DNA of 64,000 nt from Bradyrhizobium sp. CSS354 (GCF_029051725.1 NZ_JAACFU010000017.1:62001-126000); one strand, 5' to 3'. Numbered from the stretch's first letter, positions 46,876 through 56,597 are shown. Notes: generated by a model not told the origin, from the letters alone. A program made the numbers and translations.

Positions 46876-47982
46876 ATGCAGCTCAAGAGTGCGGAAGGGC
46901 TCTACACATCGGCACAGCTTCTCGAGGGCTTCAATCCATTCGATCGGCTCGGCTTTACATTGACCCGCGATTTCGCGGTGTTTCGCCAATTCTCAAAGGA
47001 CGGCGGCCCGGTACCAGCATCGCTCGAGATACGCAAAGCGCAGGCGGATCATGATACTGACCTTGCAGACGCTCTGAAGCGGTTTCTTGGGGAGGTCAGG
47101 CGGCCGCTCTTGGGCATCATGGGAGGGCACGCTGCAAAAAGGGGCGGGCAAGCCTTTGCTGACATCGCGCACTTGGCGAGAACTCTTTCCGAGGAGGGCT
47201 ATCTCATCGTGACGGGGGGAGGTCCCGGCATCATGGAAGCGGCTCACCTGGGTGTGGCTTTTTCAAAGAACGACGCTTCGGATCTCGAAAAGGCGCTCGC
47301 GAAACTCGGAAAATATCCCAGCTATGGAAATCTCGACGGTCTGTTCGATCACGACGGGACCGTGAAGAGGGAAAAGATCGCTGACGTCGAGAAGGCGAGG
47401 GACTGGCTGCAATCCGCGCTCGAGGTGCGCTCCTACGCGCCGCCGATCATGCCGTTGAGCGTGGCGATCCCGACATGGCTTTACGGCGCGGAGCCAACAA
47501 TGCCGTTTGCGAGCCACTACGCCAAATATTTCCAGAATAGCCTTCGGGAAGAGGCGCTGGTGAACAATTCGCGGGCAGGCATCGTCTATGGCCAGGGAGG
47601 CGGCGGAACGATGCGAGAGGTATTCCAGGATGTGGAGAGAAACTATTACGCGGGCTCGGCAAAGGAATTTACGCCGATGATTTTCTTTGACAAAAGCGGA
47701 TATTGGAAGACCGAGGCTGCGTACGAAGGCACGGCGCTGAAGACGCCGGGAATCAAACTGGACGTCATCATTCCTTCAATCCTGAAATTCGGGATACGTC
47801 AGCGCCTGAACTTGGACGATGCCGGACTCAAGCAGTTCACGGACAAGGTCTTGTTCAGTGACGATGTGAATGAGATCAGGGCAGTGCTGGCCTTGAATGC
47901 CGATACCGCGAAGGAGAATATGGGCTTTGCGTTGCAAGCTCAGCCGAGCAAGGTCCCCAGTTTCCGGATGAACAGAGTATGA
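46876..47982 (+). CDS. LOG-family (lysine decarboxylase-like) Rossmann protein
   Basis: A 368-residue long variant of the LOG family. GYLIVTGGGPGIMEAAHLGV at about residue 115 and IVYGQGGGGTMREVFQDVE at about 240 match the GGGxGxME and PGGxGTxxE motifs, with the usual Pro changed to Gln. LOG proteins hydrolyse cytokinin ribotides or, more widely, AMP-like nucleotides. The N-terminal 75 residues and an insertion of about 80 residues between the motifs set it apart from plant-type LOG. ATG 46876 has AAAGG upstream. It sits in a group with two nuclease genes. Confidence 0.85.
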   Translation: MQLKSAEGLYTSAQLLEGFNPFDRLGFTLTRDFAVFRQFSKDGGPVPASLEIRKAQADHDTDLADALKRFLGEVRRPLLGIMGGHAAKRGGQAFADIAHLARTLSEEGYLIVTGGGPGIMEAAHLGVAFSKNDASDLEKALAKLGKYPSYGNLDGLFDHDGTVKREKIADVEKARDWLQSALEVRSYAPPIMPLSVAIPTWLYGAEPTMPFASHYAKYFQNSLREEALVNNSRAGIVYGQGGGGTMREVFQDVERNYYAGSAKEFTPMIFFDKSGYWKTEAAYEGTALKTPGIKLDVIIPSILKFGIRQRLNLDDAGLKQFTDKVLFSDDVNEIRAVLALNADTAKENMGFALQAQPSKVPSFRMNRV

Positions 47983-48058
47983 CGGGCAGTCCGCCAGTGC
48001 GGGAGGCCCTGCGTCGCCGCTTGCCTTCCATGGCCGACGTCCCGGGAGCGGCATTGCG

Positions 48059-49021
48059 ATGAAGCGGACTTCAGTCCCCGATAGCGCGCAAATTTTGATC
48101 CTCGCGGCGATCGCCTTCCTGCTCATCACCTCACCGACGAGTGCGCAGAACGCAATCAACTACCGAGGAATCTGCGATGCGTCCGCGGCCGTGCCTCTGG
48201 ATCAGGATCATTTCATCGTCGCGGACGACGAGCATAACACGCTGCAGATATATCGACGCGACCTGCCCGATCCGGTCTCGACGGTCCCCGTGTGGCAGTT
48301 TCTCGGCACCGACGAAGACAAGGAGTCCGATCTGGAGGGATCAGCGGTCGTCGGATCGCGGATCTACTGGATTTCGTCGCACGGGACCAACAAGAACGGC
48401 AAGGTTCAGGAGCGCCGCCGACGGTTCTTCGCCACGGAAATCGTGGGCGGGCGGGTTCCGACGGTGACGCCGGTCGGAAAGCCCTACGATCTGTTGGTCG
48501 ACGATTTCGCGAAACTCCCCAGCCTTGCTAAATACAGGTTGGCGGACGCTGCGAAGCTTCCGCCGAAATCTCCGGGCGGACTGAGCATCGAAGGTCTAGC
48601 CTCGACAGCCGACGGGGGGCTTCTCATCGGATTCCGCAATCCAGTGCCGGGCGGAAAGGCGTTGATCGTACCGCTCCAAAATCCCGGGTCTGTGGTTCAG
48701 GGTTCGCGCGCATCTCTCGGCGCTCCCATCGAGATCGATCTCAAGGGTCAGGGAATAAGGAGTCTCGAAAGGGACGGCGACAGCTATCTGATCGTTGCAG
48801 GCCCGATCGACGGCAGTGGTGTTTCGAAACTCTATAGATGGTCAGGTCGAACGGCCGATGACCCGAGCCCGGTCGCTGGAATCGACTTCTCCGGCTTCAA
48901 CCCGGAAGCGCTGTTTCTCGTTCCGAACCGTTCGGAACTGCAGATATTGAGCGATGACGGAAAAACGGATGGCGAAAAATGCAGCGAGAAGAAATTCAGA
49001 AGCATGATCGTCGCAAAGTGA
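48059..49021 (+). CDS. Secreted DUF3616 protein (beta-propeller-like)
   Basis: The 320-residue protein begins with a basic N-terminus and a hydrophobic signal (ILILAAIAFLLITSPTSAQ), likely cut after SAQ. The body matches DUF3616: YRGICDASAAVPLDQDHFIV, then ESDLEGSAVVGSRIYWISSH and GGLSIEGLASTADGGLLIGF, repeated strand patterns of a propeller of the YjiK/phytase-like kind. It ends in a Lys-rich tail. Catalytic function is unknown. It follows the LOG gene by about 80 bases on the same strand. Confidence 0.8.
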   Translation: MKRTSVPDSAQILILAAIAFLLITSPTSAQNAINYRGICDASAAVPLDQDHFIVADDEHNTLQIYRRDLPDPVSTVPVWQFLGTDEDKESDLEGSAVVGSRIYWISSHGTNKNGKVQERRRRFFATEIVGGRVPTVTPVGKPYDLLVDDFAKLPSLAKYRLADAAKLPPKSPGGLSIEGLASTADGGLLIGFRNPVPGGKALIVPLQNPGSVVQGSRASLGAPIEIDLKGQGIRSLERDGDSYLIVAGPIDGSGVSKLYRWSGRTADDPSPVAGIDFSGFNPEALFLVPNRSELQILSDDGKTDGEKCSEKKFRSMIVAK

Positions 49022-49112
49022 TTTGGCTCGACCCCAAGCCGCTCGTTCCGGGCCCGCGGAAGTTCTGTCTTAGACGTCCGAGGATTGCGTTACATTTTGA
49101 AGGTAGGTCACG

Positions 49113-51415
49113 ATGAAAGCCCCACCGAGAATAGCAGACGCTGCGAGGAAGCGGATCACCGACGCCATCGCACAGATACGCCATTCGGTGAGCGCAATCG
49201 AAGCGGGAAGGCCTGGCGACGCAGAATACGAGACCTCACGAAAAGTGCAGGTGCTGCAGGCCCGAACCGGCGTATCCCTTGACGAGGCTGCCCGCGTCGT
49301 CGCGAGACCCGACGAGGGAGCCGAGCGCATCTGGGGAAAGACGGTCGATTTCGTCGATGTCGCCTTCTTTGAGCGCGGCCGCCGAGCCGCGAGGGCAGTC
49401 GCACGCATCGTCACCAAGGACGGTGCTCCGCTCGGAACAGGCTTTCTGATTTCGCCCCGCCTGATGATGACGAACAACCATGTCATCGGATCGGAAGCCG
49501 AGGCCGCAGCCCTAGTCGCAGAGTTCGAATACGAGCGCGACGTAGGCGGCAGAATGCTCGCCCCGACGACCTACGAGTTCGAACCGACCACCTGCTTCGT
49601 CACCAACAGTCAAGACGATCTGGACTACACGGTGGTTGCGCTCGGCCGGCGAATTTCCGGAGCCACTGAGCTTGCGGCGCTGGGATACCTTCCCGTGAGC
49701 GCTGCCCGCAACAAGCATCAGCTCGGAGACTTCGTCAATATCATCCAGCATCCCGACGGCCGACCCAAGGAAGCGGTCATTCGCGAGAACCAACTGGTGG
49801 CCAGGAGCGGCACGACGCTTGATTATGTTGCAGACACCGAGCCCGGCTCCTCGGGGTCGCCCGTACTCAACGTTCAGTTCGCGCTTGTAGCCCTGCATCA
49901 TTGGGGCACGCCACACCGCGAACTGACAGACGAGAACGGCAAGACGATTCCCAAGACGGTCAATGAAGGAATCCGAGCCAGTTCCATCTCCTCCGACCTT
50001 ACCACTTTGCGGACTTCGCTTCAGTCGGGGCCAAGGTCACTGATCGACGAGGCATTGCAACTCGGATTGTCCAGTGATGCGCCCGCCGCGAGCGCGCAAA
50101 CGGCTGGCGAGGCATCGGCGCGGGTGCAATCGACGCCGATGGGGTCGCCCATGTCCAAGAGGGTGTCGCGACCTGGAAGATTCCACTGTCCGTCTCGATC
50201 TGGATTGGCGATGCGCCATCAGCGCAAGTGGTTTCAGTGGCCGCGTCCGCGCCGGGGACCGGCGCGGCGGAGGCGCGCGTCGAACTCGATCCGGATTATT
50301 CTGACAGGGATGGCTACGATTCCGAATTCCTTCCTGGTGCCGAAGTTCCACTTCCCAAGCTGTCGCGCGATCTCGCCAAGCTTGCCGCCAAGAACCTGAG
50401 GGCCGGCCGCAACGAGGATCCTTACGAACTGAAGTACCATCACTACAGCGTCATCATGAACGGAGCCCGAAAGCTTGCCTTCGTCTCCGCGGTCAACATC
50501 GACGGAGCGACATCGAAGGACTACGACCGCTCGACGGGTAAGATCACCGACCCAATGATGGGCATCGACGGAGACGGCGCGTCCGAAGCATCCGAGCTAT
50601 GGTTTCCCGAGCACCGCATCCGCGACGACGAGCAAACGCCGAGGGACTTCTACGAGGGGCAGACGACCTTTGATGCTCAGGGAAACCAGATACTCGACAA
50701 GCGAACGAGCGGACATCGTAACCGGATGTTCCAGAAAGGCCATTTGACGCGAAGGCAGGATCCGTTGTGGGGTGACGACGAAAGTATCATCAAATTTGCC
50801 AACGCCGATACCTTCCATGTGACGAACTGCTCTCCGCAGGTAGGTTTCTTCAACATGGGAATATTCAAGCAGGGCACGAATGCGGAAATGCGAGCCGCCT
50901 CGGAGAAGCAAGCTGTCCATCCGGGTGGAAATCTCTATTGGCGAGCACTCGAAGAATTCGTGCTGACGAATGCCCGCGCCGAGCGCGAACGGGTCAGCGT
51001 CTTTACCGGGGCGGTGTTCGACGACGAGAATGACATCCCATGGGACCGCGGCCGGCAGGAGATGCGCGGCTTCAAGGCGCCTCGGCAATTCTGGAAACTG
51101 TTGCTGAGGGTCGAGAACAATGAACTTCAAGCCACCGCTTTGGTTGCGGACCAGTCACCCCTGATAGACTACGTTCCCGAGGCTCTGCTTCGTGGTGAGG
51201 CAGTTTCGAAGCCGTTGCCGTACGACAAGATCAAGAAATATCACTTCAGTGTTGCGGAACTCCAGAAAGTCACCGGCCTTGCGTTCGGCGCCACCGTAAT
51301 GAAGGCCGACACCTTTGGCGCCGGCGGCAGAAGCGCTTCCGGCCGCCGTGAGGTGCGTCGAATTGAGGACGTAGCGATCTTGCGGCCTCCACAGACCAAG
51401 AAGCGTCGAAAGTAG
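49113..51415 (+). pseudogene. Trypsin-like protease fused to a DNA/RNA non-specific endonuclease, one frameshift
   Basis: The first frame (from 49113) carries a helical N-terminus and a trypsin-type domain: catalytic His in MMTNNHVIG near residue 123, Asp in DDLDYTVVALG near 170, Ser in EPGSSGSPVLN near 247. Near 50110 a shift is needed to continue GAIDADGVAHVQEGVATWKI and a NUC-type endonuclease: AFVSAVNIDGATS, QKGHLTRRQDPLWG (the metal and catalytic His motif) and TFHVTNCSPQ with the Asn ligand region. The joined protein is about 768 residues. If the shift is real, only the nuclease half (from an internal start) might be made. Protease-nuclease pairs are known in conflict systems, where the protease may release the nuclease; this is inference. 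Confidence 0.75.
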
Positions 51416-51492
51416 CCTGTCGAAAGTCGACTTAAGTTGGCCGCACGTTCACTTCAGCAAGCGGATGATCTCGGCGAGTGAATCGCGATCGC

Positions 51493-51744
51493 CTAGCGTT
51501 TCCTAACGCTGCGAGGCCTCGTTGAGGAGTTTTCACGCCTGCGCGTCATAGTGCCAAGCAGGAGCCTCGCGAGCGTTTTGCGCGCGTATGCACCGTTTTC
51601 CAGATCGTCCGCTGAGACAATTGAGACCGCTCCTCTGAATGCCTCAATCGCGAAATCAGGCCTCTGAAGTCTGAGTTGAAGGTCCCCCCGGAATACGAGC
51701 CCTGCTGCGTCGTTCGGAGTGCCGAGTGCGCTTATCGCCGTCAA
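51493..51744 (-). pseudogene. TPR-like fragment
   Basis: The minus-strand translation has AAGLVFRGDLQLRLQRPDF and then AIEAFRGAVSIVSADDLENG, and AYARKTLARLLLG, which is one tetratricopeptide-like helical pair and a half. No start is convincing, since the frame runs open upstream, and the fragment ends in a basic tail. It is probably the remains of a larger TPR protein. Confidence 0.35.
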
Positions 51745-52085
51745 AAGGAGCCGCTGCGATGCATAGAGGTGACCAAGGCAAATCGATGGGCAGCGTTTGC
51801 AGTGCCAAATCGGCCCCCGTGCTGCTTGGAGGTCCGCACCTTAATCCGCAGCACGGGGGCAGAGCGTATCGGCACCACGGCCGACAGCAGGGTCATGATG
51901 CACGTGCCTCGAGGGGACGCAACAAAGTAAGTTTAAAGCTCAGCGCTGTGGCGGGCGGTTGAAGCACCATCGCCTCGCGTGCGGACTGGCACTCCATTTG
52001 CTCTGCAATGTCAAATCCTGCAAAAGCAATTGGAGAGCATCTTGCCGCCGGAATCGGAGCGCGCCGCCTGAGTAAATTGTCACGC
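51745..52085. other. Non-coding stretch downstream of the cold-shock gene
   Basis: Frames are short and unsupported on both strands. Nothing further recognised besides the terminator at its right edge. Confidence 0.3.
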
Positions 52086-52113
52086 AAAAACCCGCCGGCT
52101 TGGGAGCCGGCGG
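52086..52113 (-). terminator. Intrinsic terminator of the cold-shock gene
   Basis: A perfect 9-bp stem (CCGCCGGCT / AGCCGGCGG) with a TGGG loop. Read on the minus strand it is followed by GTTTTTG. It lies about 155 bases beyond the csp stop. Confidence 0.75.
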
Positions 52114-52269
52114 AGTTTGATTGAGATTGTTGGCGATCGGCGGGCACCGATCACTGGATTGGGTTAGCAGAGTCGCCGGCCCAGCGCGAACCAGCGGGCC
52201 TTGATTTTTGAGACTAATAAGCGGGGCTCACTAGCGCACTGCCTTAACTTTTGAAGCGCCCTATATGGG

Positions 52270-52473
52270 CTAGCCGACCCTCAGATTTTCAGCGGACGTT
52301 TTGCCCTTGTTGCTCATTTCGTCGTAGCTCACCCTCGCACCCTCATTGAGCGTGCTCAGTCCCGCCTTTTCGACGGCCGAGATGTGAACGAAAACATCCT
52401 TGCCTCCATTGTCAGGCTGGATGAAGCCGTAACCTTTCGTCGGGTTAAACCACTTTACTGTACCTATGGTCAC
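52270..52473 (-). CDS. Cold-shock domain protein (CspA family)
   Basis: A 67-residue protein with the RNP1 and RNP2 motifs GYGFI and DVFVHIS in the usual order: GTVKWFNPTKGYGFIQPDNG, then GGKDVFVHISAVEKAGL. It binds single-stranded nucleic acid and acts as an RNA chaperone. The alphaproteobacterial form with EGARVSYDEMSNKGKTSAEN is normal. AGGAGAGACG lies upstream of the ATG. A terminator follows at 52086. Confidence 0.95.
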   Translation of the reverse strand: MTIGTVKWFNPTKGYGFIQPDNGGKDVFVHISAVEKAGLSTLNEGARVSYDEMSNKGKTSAENLRVG

Positions 52474-52730
52474 GCACGTCTCTCCTAAAAAATGAAAACG
52501 TCCCAGCTTGCCAGAAGCTGATCACAAGGAAAAGAGGCCGGCGGCCCCTTCCGCGTCATGGCAAGAAGTTGCGCTCGCGCAACAACCGTCCAGGTTCCGC
52601 CTCGGAACAGATGTTTTGAGACTCAACCGGCAAAAGCGAATAACGACGGTTTATCGCGCCGCTATCGGGAGACGACGGTGCTCCCGTCCTTGGGGTAGTC
52701 TGGTTTCTTGAGGGTTGGGAAAGCGCCGCG

Positions 52731-52910
52731 ATGGATACTCAACCCAATCTTTCAATGCACCTAAAGCAGATACTGGTTTTTGCTCTTCTGGTTGCTGCTC
52801 TTTTTAGGCCATTTTACAAATACAAGCTGACTTCAGTTTCGTGGACCCTTTTGGCTACTCCGCCACTGATTGTAGCCGCGATGGTTGCCTTGCAGATGGT
52901 CCGTGGCTAA
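52731..52910 (+). CDS. Small two-helix membrane protein (59 aa)
   Basis: The frame starts MDTQPNLSMHLKQILVFALL and ends PPLIVAAMVALQMVRG. It has two hydrophobic segments, ILVFALLVAALF and LLATPPLIVAAMVALQ, with a basic loop RPFYKYK between them, so a helical hairpin with the loop in the cytoplasm. GGGTTGGGAAAGCG upstream contains a weak ribosome-binding site. No homologue recalled. It is divergent from the cold-shock gene. Confidence 0.5.
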   Translation: MDTQPNLSMHLKQILVFALLVAALFRPFYKYKLTSVSWTLLATPPLIVAAMVALQMVRG

Positions 52911-53043
52911 GGACCACTCATCTCGTCACGCGCTGCCACAGATAAGACTCATACCTCGTGCGCCACATGCCCGGTTAGTATGCCTCTTTCGCTCAAGGCC
53001 TCTGCCTGAGATCGGCCCGGCTTGAGGATGGCGGCCGCCCTGG

Positions 53044-54768
53044 ATGGCCTCGCTCGTGCCGCAAGGGATCAACGTGGGCGTGCAATTCCCGCTCGCGGTG
53101 ACGGATCTCGCCACCCCCTCCCCCCGCTGGGACGAACGGCGCATCGCGCAACGCGCCGAGTTGCTCGCCGGTCAGATCGGTGGACTTGCGACGCACACGA
53201 TCGAGGGAAGAGAGAACTGGGAGTTCAAGCTGTGGCCGGAGCTGTCGCGGGAAGCGCAGCGCAGAGTAGATTTCGCGCTTGCGCGCGACGGGCTGGGGTC
53301 GGTATGCGCCGCGAACGAACCGCGTCGCGACCGTGCACGGGACTATCAGTTCGCGGGCGAGGCCGCACTCATCGATCGCAAGCGCGCCTGCGCGCCCGTC
53401 TTCTTCCTTGAGCAGGGGCCAGAGGTCGAGGCGCTCTATACGGTGACGAATCCGGCCACCCATCTCGACTTTGGTTTGAGCGAGCTCTCCGATCAGGCAA
53501 TCCGTATATATCTCGTCGGCCTCGCGTTCGCTTATCGCGAGCTCACTGACGCGGATCTGCGACGACGTGCGCTAGAGGCGGCTATACTTTTGGTCTCGAT
53601 CCGCGCGGAGAAAGGTGTGGTGCGCGAGGCGGACTGGCTCGCGTATATGCGCTTCCTCGAGGACGTGGCGAAGAGCCCGCGCCTCGACGTCGCGGCAGAT
53701 AACGCGACGTTTCCGCGGCTCAACGCCTGCGCGCGGAGTTGGTGTGAGCTTGCCGAAAAGCTCGCGGCCTTTTTTGCCGCCGGGGCCGATGCCGCGGGCG
53801 TCGGCAACGGCCCCGGAATGCTGACGTGGCTGATCGCGCGCGTAACCGATCGACGTGATGCCGAGGGCGACGGTGCGCGCAGCTGGGCGCTCCCGGCCCT
53901 GTTGTTGCTCGCGCGCCACGGCGATCTCGGCCAGGCCGAGTTCGATTGGATCATCCGCTTTTTCCGATTCATCGCTATAGGGGAGCCGATCTGGATCGAT
54001 CCGATCTGGCTGCCACGCTTTGCCCGCGTGCTCAAGTTTCGATCATCCTGGAAGGGTGGGCTCGAACGCTGCGCGTTTCACATTGCTGGTAGCCACGTTG
54101 CCTGCTCAGACCTGGATGCGGACATGGCCGCCAATATCCTGAGCGCGCAGGGAGGCTTTCTGGAGCCGTCGGAGCAATCGATGCTGCTGAAACGGCTCGA
54201 TGAGCGCATGCAGCAGGACCGCATCGCGCTCTACGGCTCGCAGATCAGGGACGTTGGATGCTGGAGCAAGCTGCCGGACCGCTGGCTCAAGGCGTTGGAG
54301 AGCAGTCTTGACTACCAGCTGCGCATTATGCCGGCGCGCGCGACCGATCCGCTGACCGGAGTGAGCGTGATCGAGGTCACGGATATCGCGGCCGCGCATG
54401 CGCTAGCGGCGTCGATTTTGGGCCGCGCGGATGAGAAGACCAGATTGACGGTTGTGCTTGCGCGCTTTGCGGCAAACCATTGGTCGTACGAAGGGCTGCA
54501 GCTGCTGTTTCGCGCGCTCGCGGTCGCATTGGCGGCCCAGGATGCATTCACGGTGGATCGTCTGCTCGCATCGCAAGAGAACGATGCGTTGGTACGCAGC
54601 GCTGTGTTGGAAGCGTTGACGATCCGGGCGAGCGAGGGGCTGCTGCACGATCCTGTCTTTTCAAGCGCGCCATCCTATCTGCGGCTGGACGCTATGCTGG
54701 TCGCGAAGCATCTGATTGCCCAATACACATTCGAGCTCGACAAATTATGTGAAGGACCGGCGCGCTGA
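53044..54768 (+). CDS. Hypothetical protein (574 aa) of a possible peptide-modification cluster
   Basis: A large, mostly helical protein with no membrane segment or signal. The N-terminal 170 residues are mixed (VPQGINVGVQFPLAVTDLAT, then FFLEQGPEVEALYTVTNP), and the rest is a helical repeat-like array (LSDQAIRIYLVGLAFAYREL, LLLARHGDLGQAEFDWIIRF). Trp and Asp/Arg are frequent in the helices. No catalytic motif such as HExxH was seen. It lies 113 bases upstream of a 110-residue gene and a broken ATP-grasp gene on the same strand, so it may belong to a RiPP-like pathway. I do not recognise the family. The start may be further downstream, as the chosen ATG has no clear ribosome-binding site. Confidence 0.7.
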   Translation: MASLVPQGINVGVQFPLAVTDLATPSPRWDERRIAQRAELLAGQIGGLATHTIEGRENWEFKLWPELSREAQRRVDFALARDGLGSVCAANEPRRDRARDYQFAGEAALIDRKRACAPVFFLEQGPEVEALYTVTNPATHLDFGLSELSDQAIRIYLVGLAFAYRELTDADLRRRALEAAILLVSIRAEKGVVREADWLAYMRFLEDVAKSPRLDVAADNATFPRLNACARSWCELAEKLAAFFAAGADAAGVGNGPGMLTWLIARVTDRRDAEGDGARSWALPALLLLARHGDLGQAEFDWIIRFFRFIAIGEPIWIDPIWLPRFARVLKFRSSWKGGLERCAFHIAGSHVACSDLDADMAANILSAQGGFLEPSEQSMLLKRLDERMQQDRIALYGSQIRDVGCWSKLPDRWLKALESSLDYQLRIMPARATDPLTGVSVIEVTDIAAAHALAASILGRADEKTRLTVVLARFAANHWSYEGLQLLFRALAVALAAQDAFTVDRLLASQENDALVRSAVLEALTIRASEGLLHDPVFSSAPSYLRLDAMLVAKHLIAQYTFELDKLCEGPAR

Positions 54769-54881
54769 AGCGCGTCAGTGGCCCGCCGTAATCCCCGGCT
54801 CGGGTGCGCCGGCGAAGTTAGCAAATACTGGCACACCCTCACGATTGCAATCGATGCGAGAAAGACGCCGGGGGAAAGTCC

Positions 54882-55214
54882 ATGGCAGAACCAACGTTGG
54901 TCGCGCTGATCGGATACGTCGATCGGGATCGAAAGACCAAAGAGCAGACCCACATCATCACGATGGCGGGTCGCAGACCTTCCATTCCAAACGCGTCGAT
55001 TACATCGCAACATTCAATCGAGCCGGGCGCTGGCGCCACGGTGCGCTTCTTTCTCGCCAACGACGCCATTGTTTCGGCGGAGATGCTCGCCAAGGACTTG
55101 CCCGAGGGCGAGACGCACGGGTCATCCGATACGGCGCGCAGGCGGCGGCTTGAGCTGCGTTCGGAGGTGGCAGCACTTGAGGGCGACACGAGCGTCTCGG
55201 CCGATGCCGCATAG
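54882..55214 (+). CDS. Hypothetical 110-aa protein upstream of the ATP-grasp remnant
   Basis: Reads MAEPTLVALIGYVDRDRKTK, EQTHIITMAGRRPSIPNASI and then VRFFLANDAIVSAEMLAKDL, ending in an acidic, Ala-rich tail (VAALEGDTSVSADAA). The first 70 residues look like a small beta-rich domain and the last 40 are low-complexity and charged. GGGGAAAG lies a few bases upstream. Its place directly before a peptide-modifying ATP-grasp gene makes it a candidate precursor or accessory protein, but no core peptide repeat is visible. Frame intact. Confidence 0.6.
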   Translation: MAEPTLVALIGYVDRDRKTKEQTHIITMAGRRPSIPNASITSQHSIEPGAGATVRFFLANDAIVSAEMLAKDLPEGETHGSSDTARRRRLELRSEVAALEGDTSVSADAA

Positions 55215-55223
55215 TTGGGTCGC

Positions 55224-55990
55224 TGTTGCATCCGACCGTTGCCATTGTCGGGAGCATGGCCGACCCCACGTTGGGGCGGTGTGCGAGCGGCTTGTGGCCG
55301 CGTCGCGACCGGTTGTCATCGACTACTCTGCCTATCTGATAAGATGCGCGGGGCGTTAGACTTAAGCCTTCGGGCAATGTGCGCTTGGCGCTTGATGATC
55401 CGAACATCGACGCTTTGGATCAGGTTAGGACAGTCTGGTGCAACCCGCTGGCATTTGCGCACCGCGAGACGGAAGACCACGAGCGTCGACGGAATCTCGA
55501 CATTCCAATGCGAATTCTTCTGGACGGGCTTCCTGGCGCTCTTACCGCCGAACACGGTCTGGTACAACGACTGGCGCGCCGACCATGCGGCCGACCGCAA
55601 TCTGTTGCAGCTGCGCGTCGCAACCGAGCTGGGGTTCGCCATTCCCGACACGCTGGTCTCCTCCTCGGCCGAGGAGGTCGCCGCCTTCGCGCCACTGCAC
55701 GGCAAATTGTCTTCAAGAGCTTCGGCGGCTCGCGCCGATACTGGCGTCCGACTGCCATCTACTCCTCCAATGCGATCGCGGCGGTATGGAAAGACGGCAG
55801 CTATGCTGGCAGGTACGCAGACCCTGGTCACTATCAACGATGACAACTTTTCGCTGGAGGGCAAAGGGTTTCACGAGTTGCTCCGTGGAATGGGCGATGA
55901 AGGATATGAGGCGATCTCGTTCTGGGCGGAGATGCGGACGGAGATCCCCGCAAGCCGCGACACGCCGCAGCTGGTCATGGGACCGATACG
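55224..55990 (+). pseudogene. ATP-grasp peptide maturase (graspetide/MvdD-like), multiply frameshifted
   Basis: Pieces in three frames line up in order: PHVGAVCERLVAASRPVVID, then NVRLALDDPNIDALDQVRTV and WCNPLAFAHRETEDHERR, then FWTGFLALLPPNTVWYNDW, RADHAADRNLLQLRVATEL and GFAIPDTLVSSSAEEVAAF. Then IFKSFGGSRRYWRPTAI in another frame. The WYNDWRADHAADRNLLQLR and VFKSFGG-type motifs are those of ATP-grasp ligases that crosslink ribosomal peptides (MvdD type). At least four frameshifts are required and the C-terminal metal-binding part is not recognisable, so the gene is dead. Residues after TINDDNFSLEGKGF up to 55990 may belong to another fragment. Confidence 0.6.
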
Positions 55991-56002
55991 CCGAGGCGTA
56001 CC

Positions 56003-56404
56003 ATGTCCACGCGACTGAGTTTTGGCCTGTTCGGGCGACGCCCATGCCGCCGCGTGTCGAAAACGCCGTGCCAGCAACACCATTGCCGCCGCGGAACCAA
56101 ATACTGGCCCTGAGTGCAGCAGCCGAGCTCGCGCAGACACCCGGCCTGATCGGCTCCCAGGTTGTCCGCACCACCTCCCTGTTCCCATCCGGATTTGCAG
56201 GAAGCCGTCGCCTTCGTGGACGGCGTACCGCTTCATGCGGTCCTCGCATCGATGTCGACATTGTCCACCGCGGCCGAACTGACCGCAATCTGGCGAACCG
56301 CATTTTTGCTGGAGAAGGCCCTGGCCGTTCTGGGTTGGCTTTGGCGGAAGGGCATCATCACAGCCGGACTGGAAACACCGGCGACCGCCCGCAGAAGGAG
56401 CTGA
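56003..56404 (+). pseudogene. PqqD-like/RRE-type small protein, two frameshifts
   Basis: From the ATG at 56003 the protein reads MSTRLSFGLFGRRP, shifts to MPPRVENAVPATPLPPRNQI and ALSAAAELAQTPGLIGSQV, and shifts again to PDLQEAVAFVDGVPLHAVL and then LEKALAVLGWLWRKGIITA, ending at 56404. The final pair of helices with a hydrophobic wing looks like the winged-helix peptide-recognition domains of RiPP pathways, in which residues such as FVDG..L and LLxxGxI recur. It follows the ATP-grasp remnant on the same strand. The fold assignment is tentative. Confidence 0.4.
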
Positions 56405-56597
56405 AACAGTCTGCGGATCAGCCGGCGCAGCTGCCTCCGAACGGCTGTTTGATCGTCCCTATGTTACCGGCCGTCCTCGCGGAGCGGAAACGTCCTCAGA
56501 CCAGCCATTCAATCAATGGTCGCATCTGGGGTCTTCGTCGCTGGCTGCGTGGAATGGATTGACTACATCAGAAAGGCGCATGTAGTATCAATGGCAA

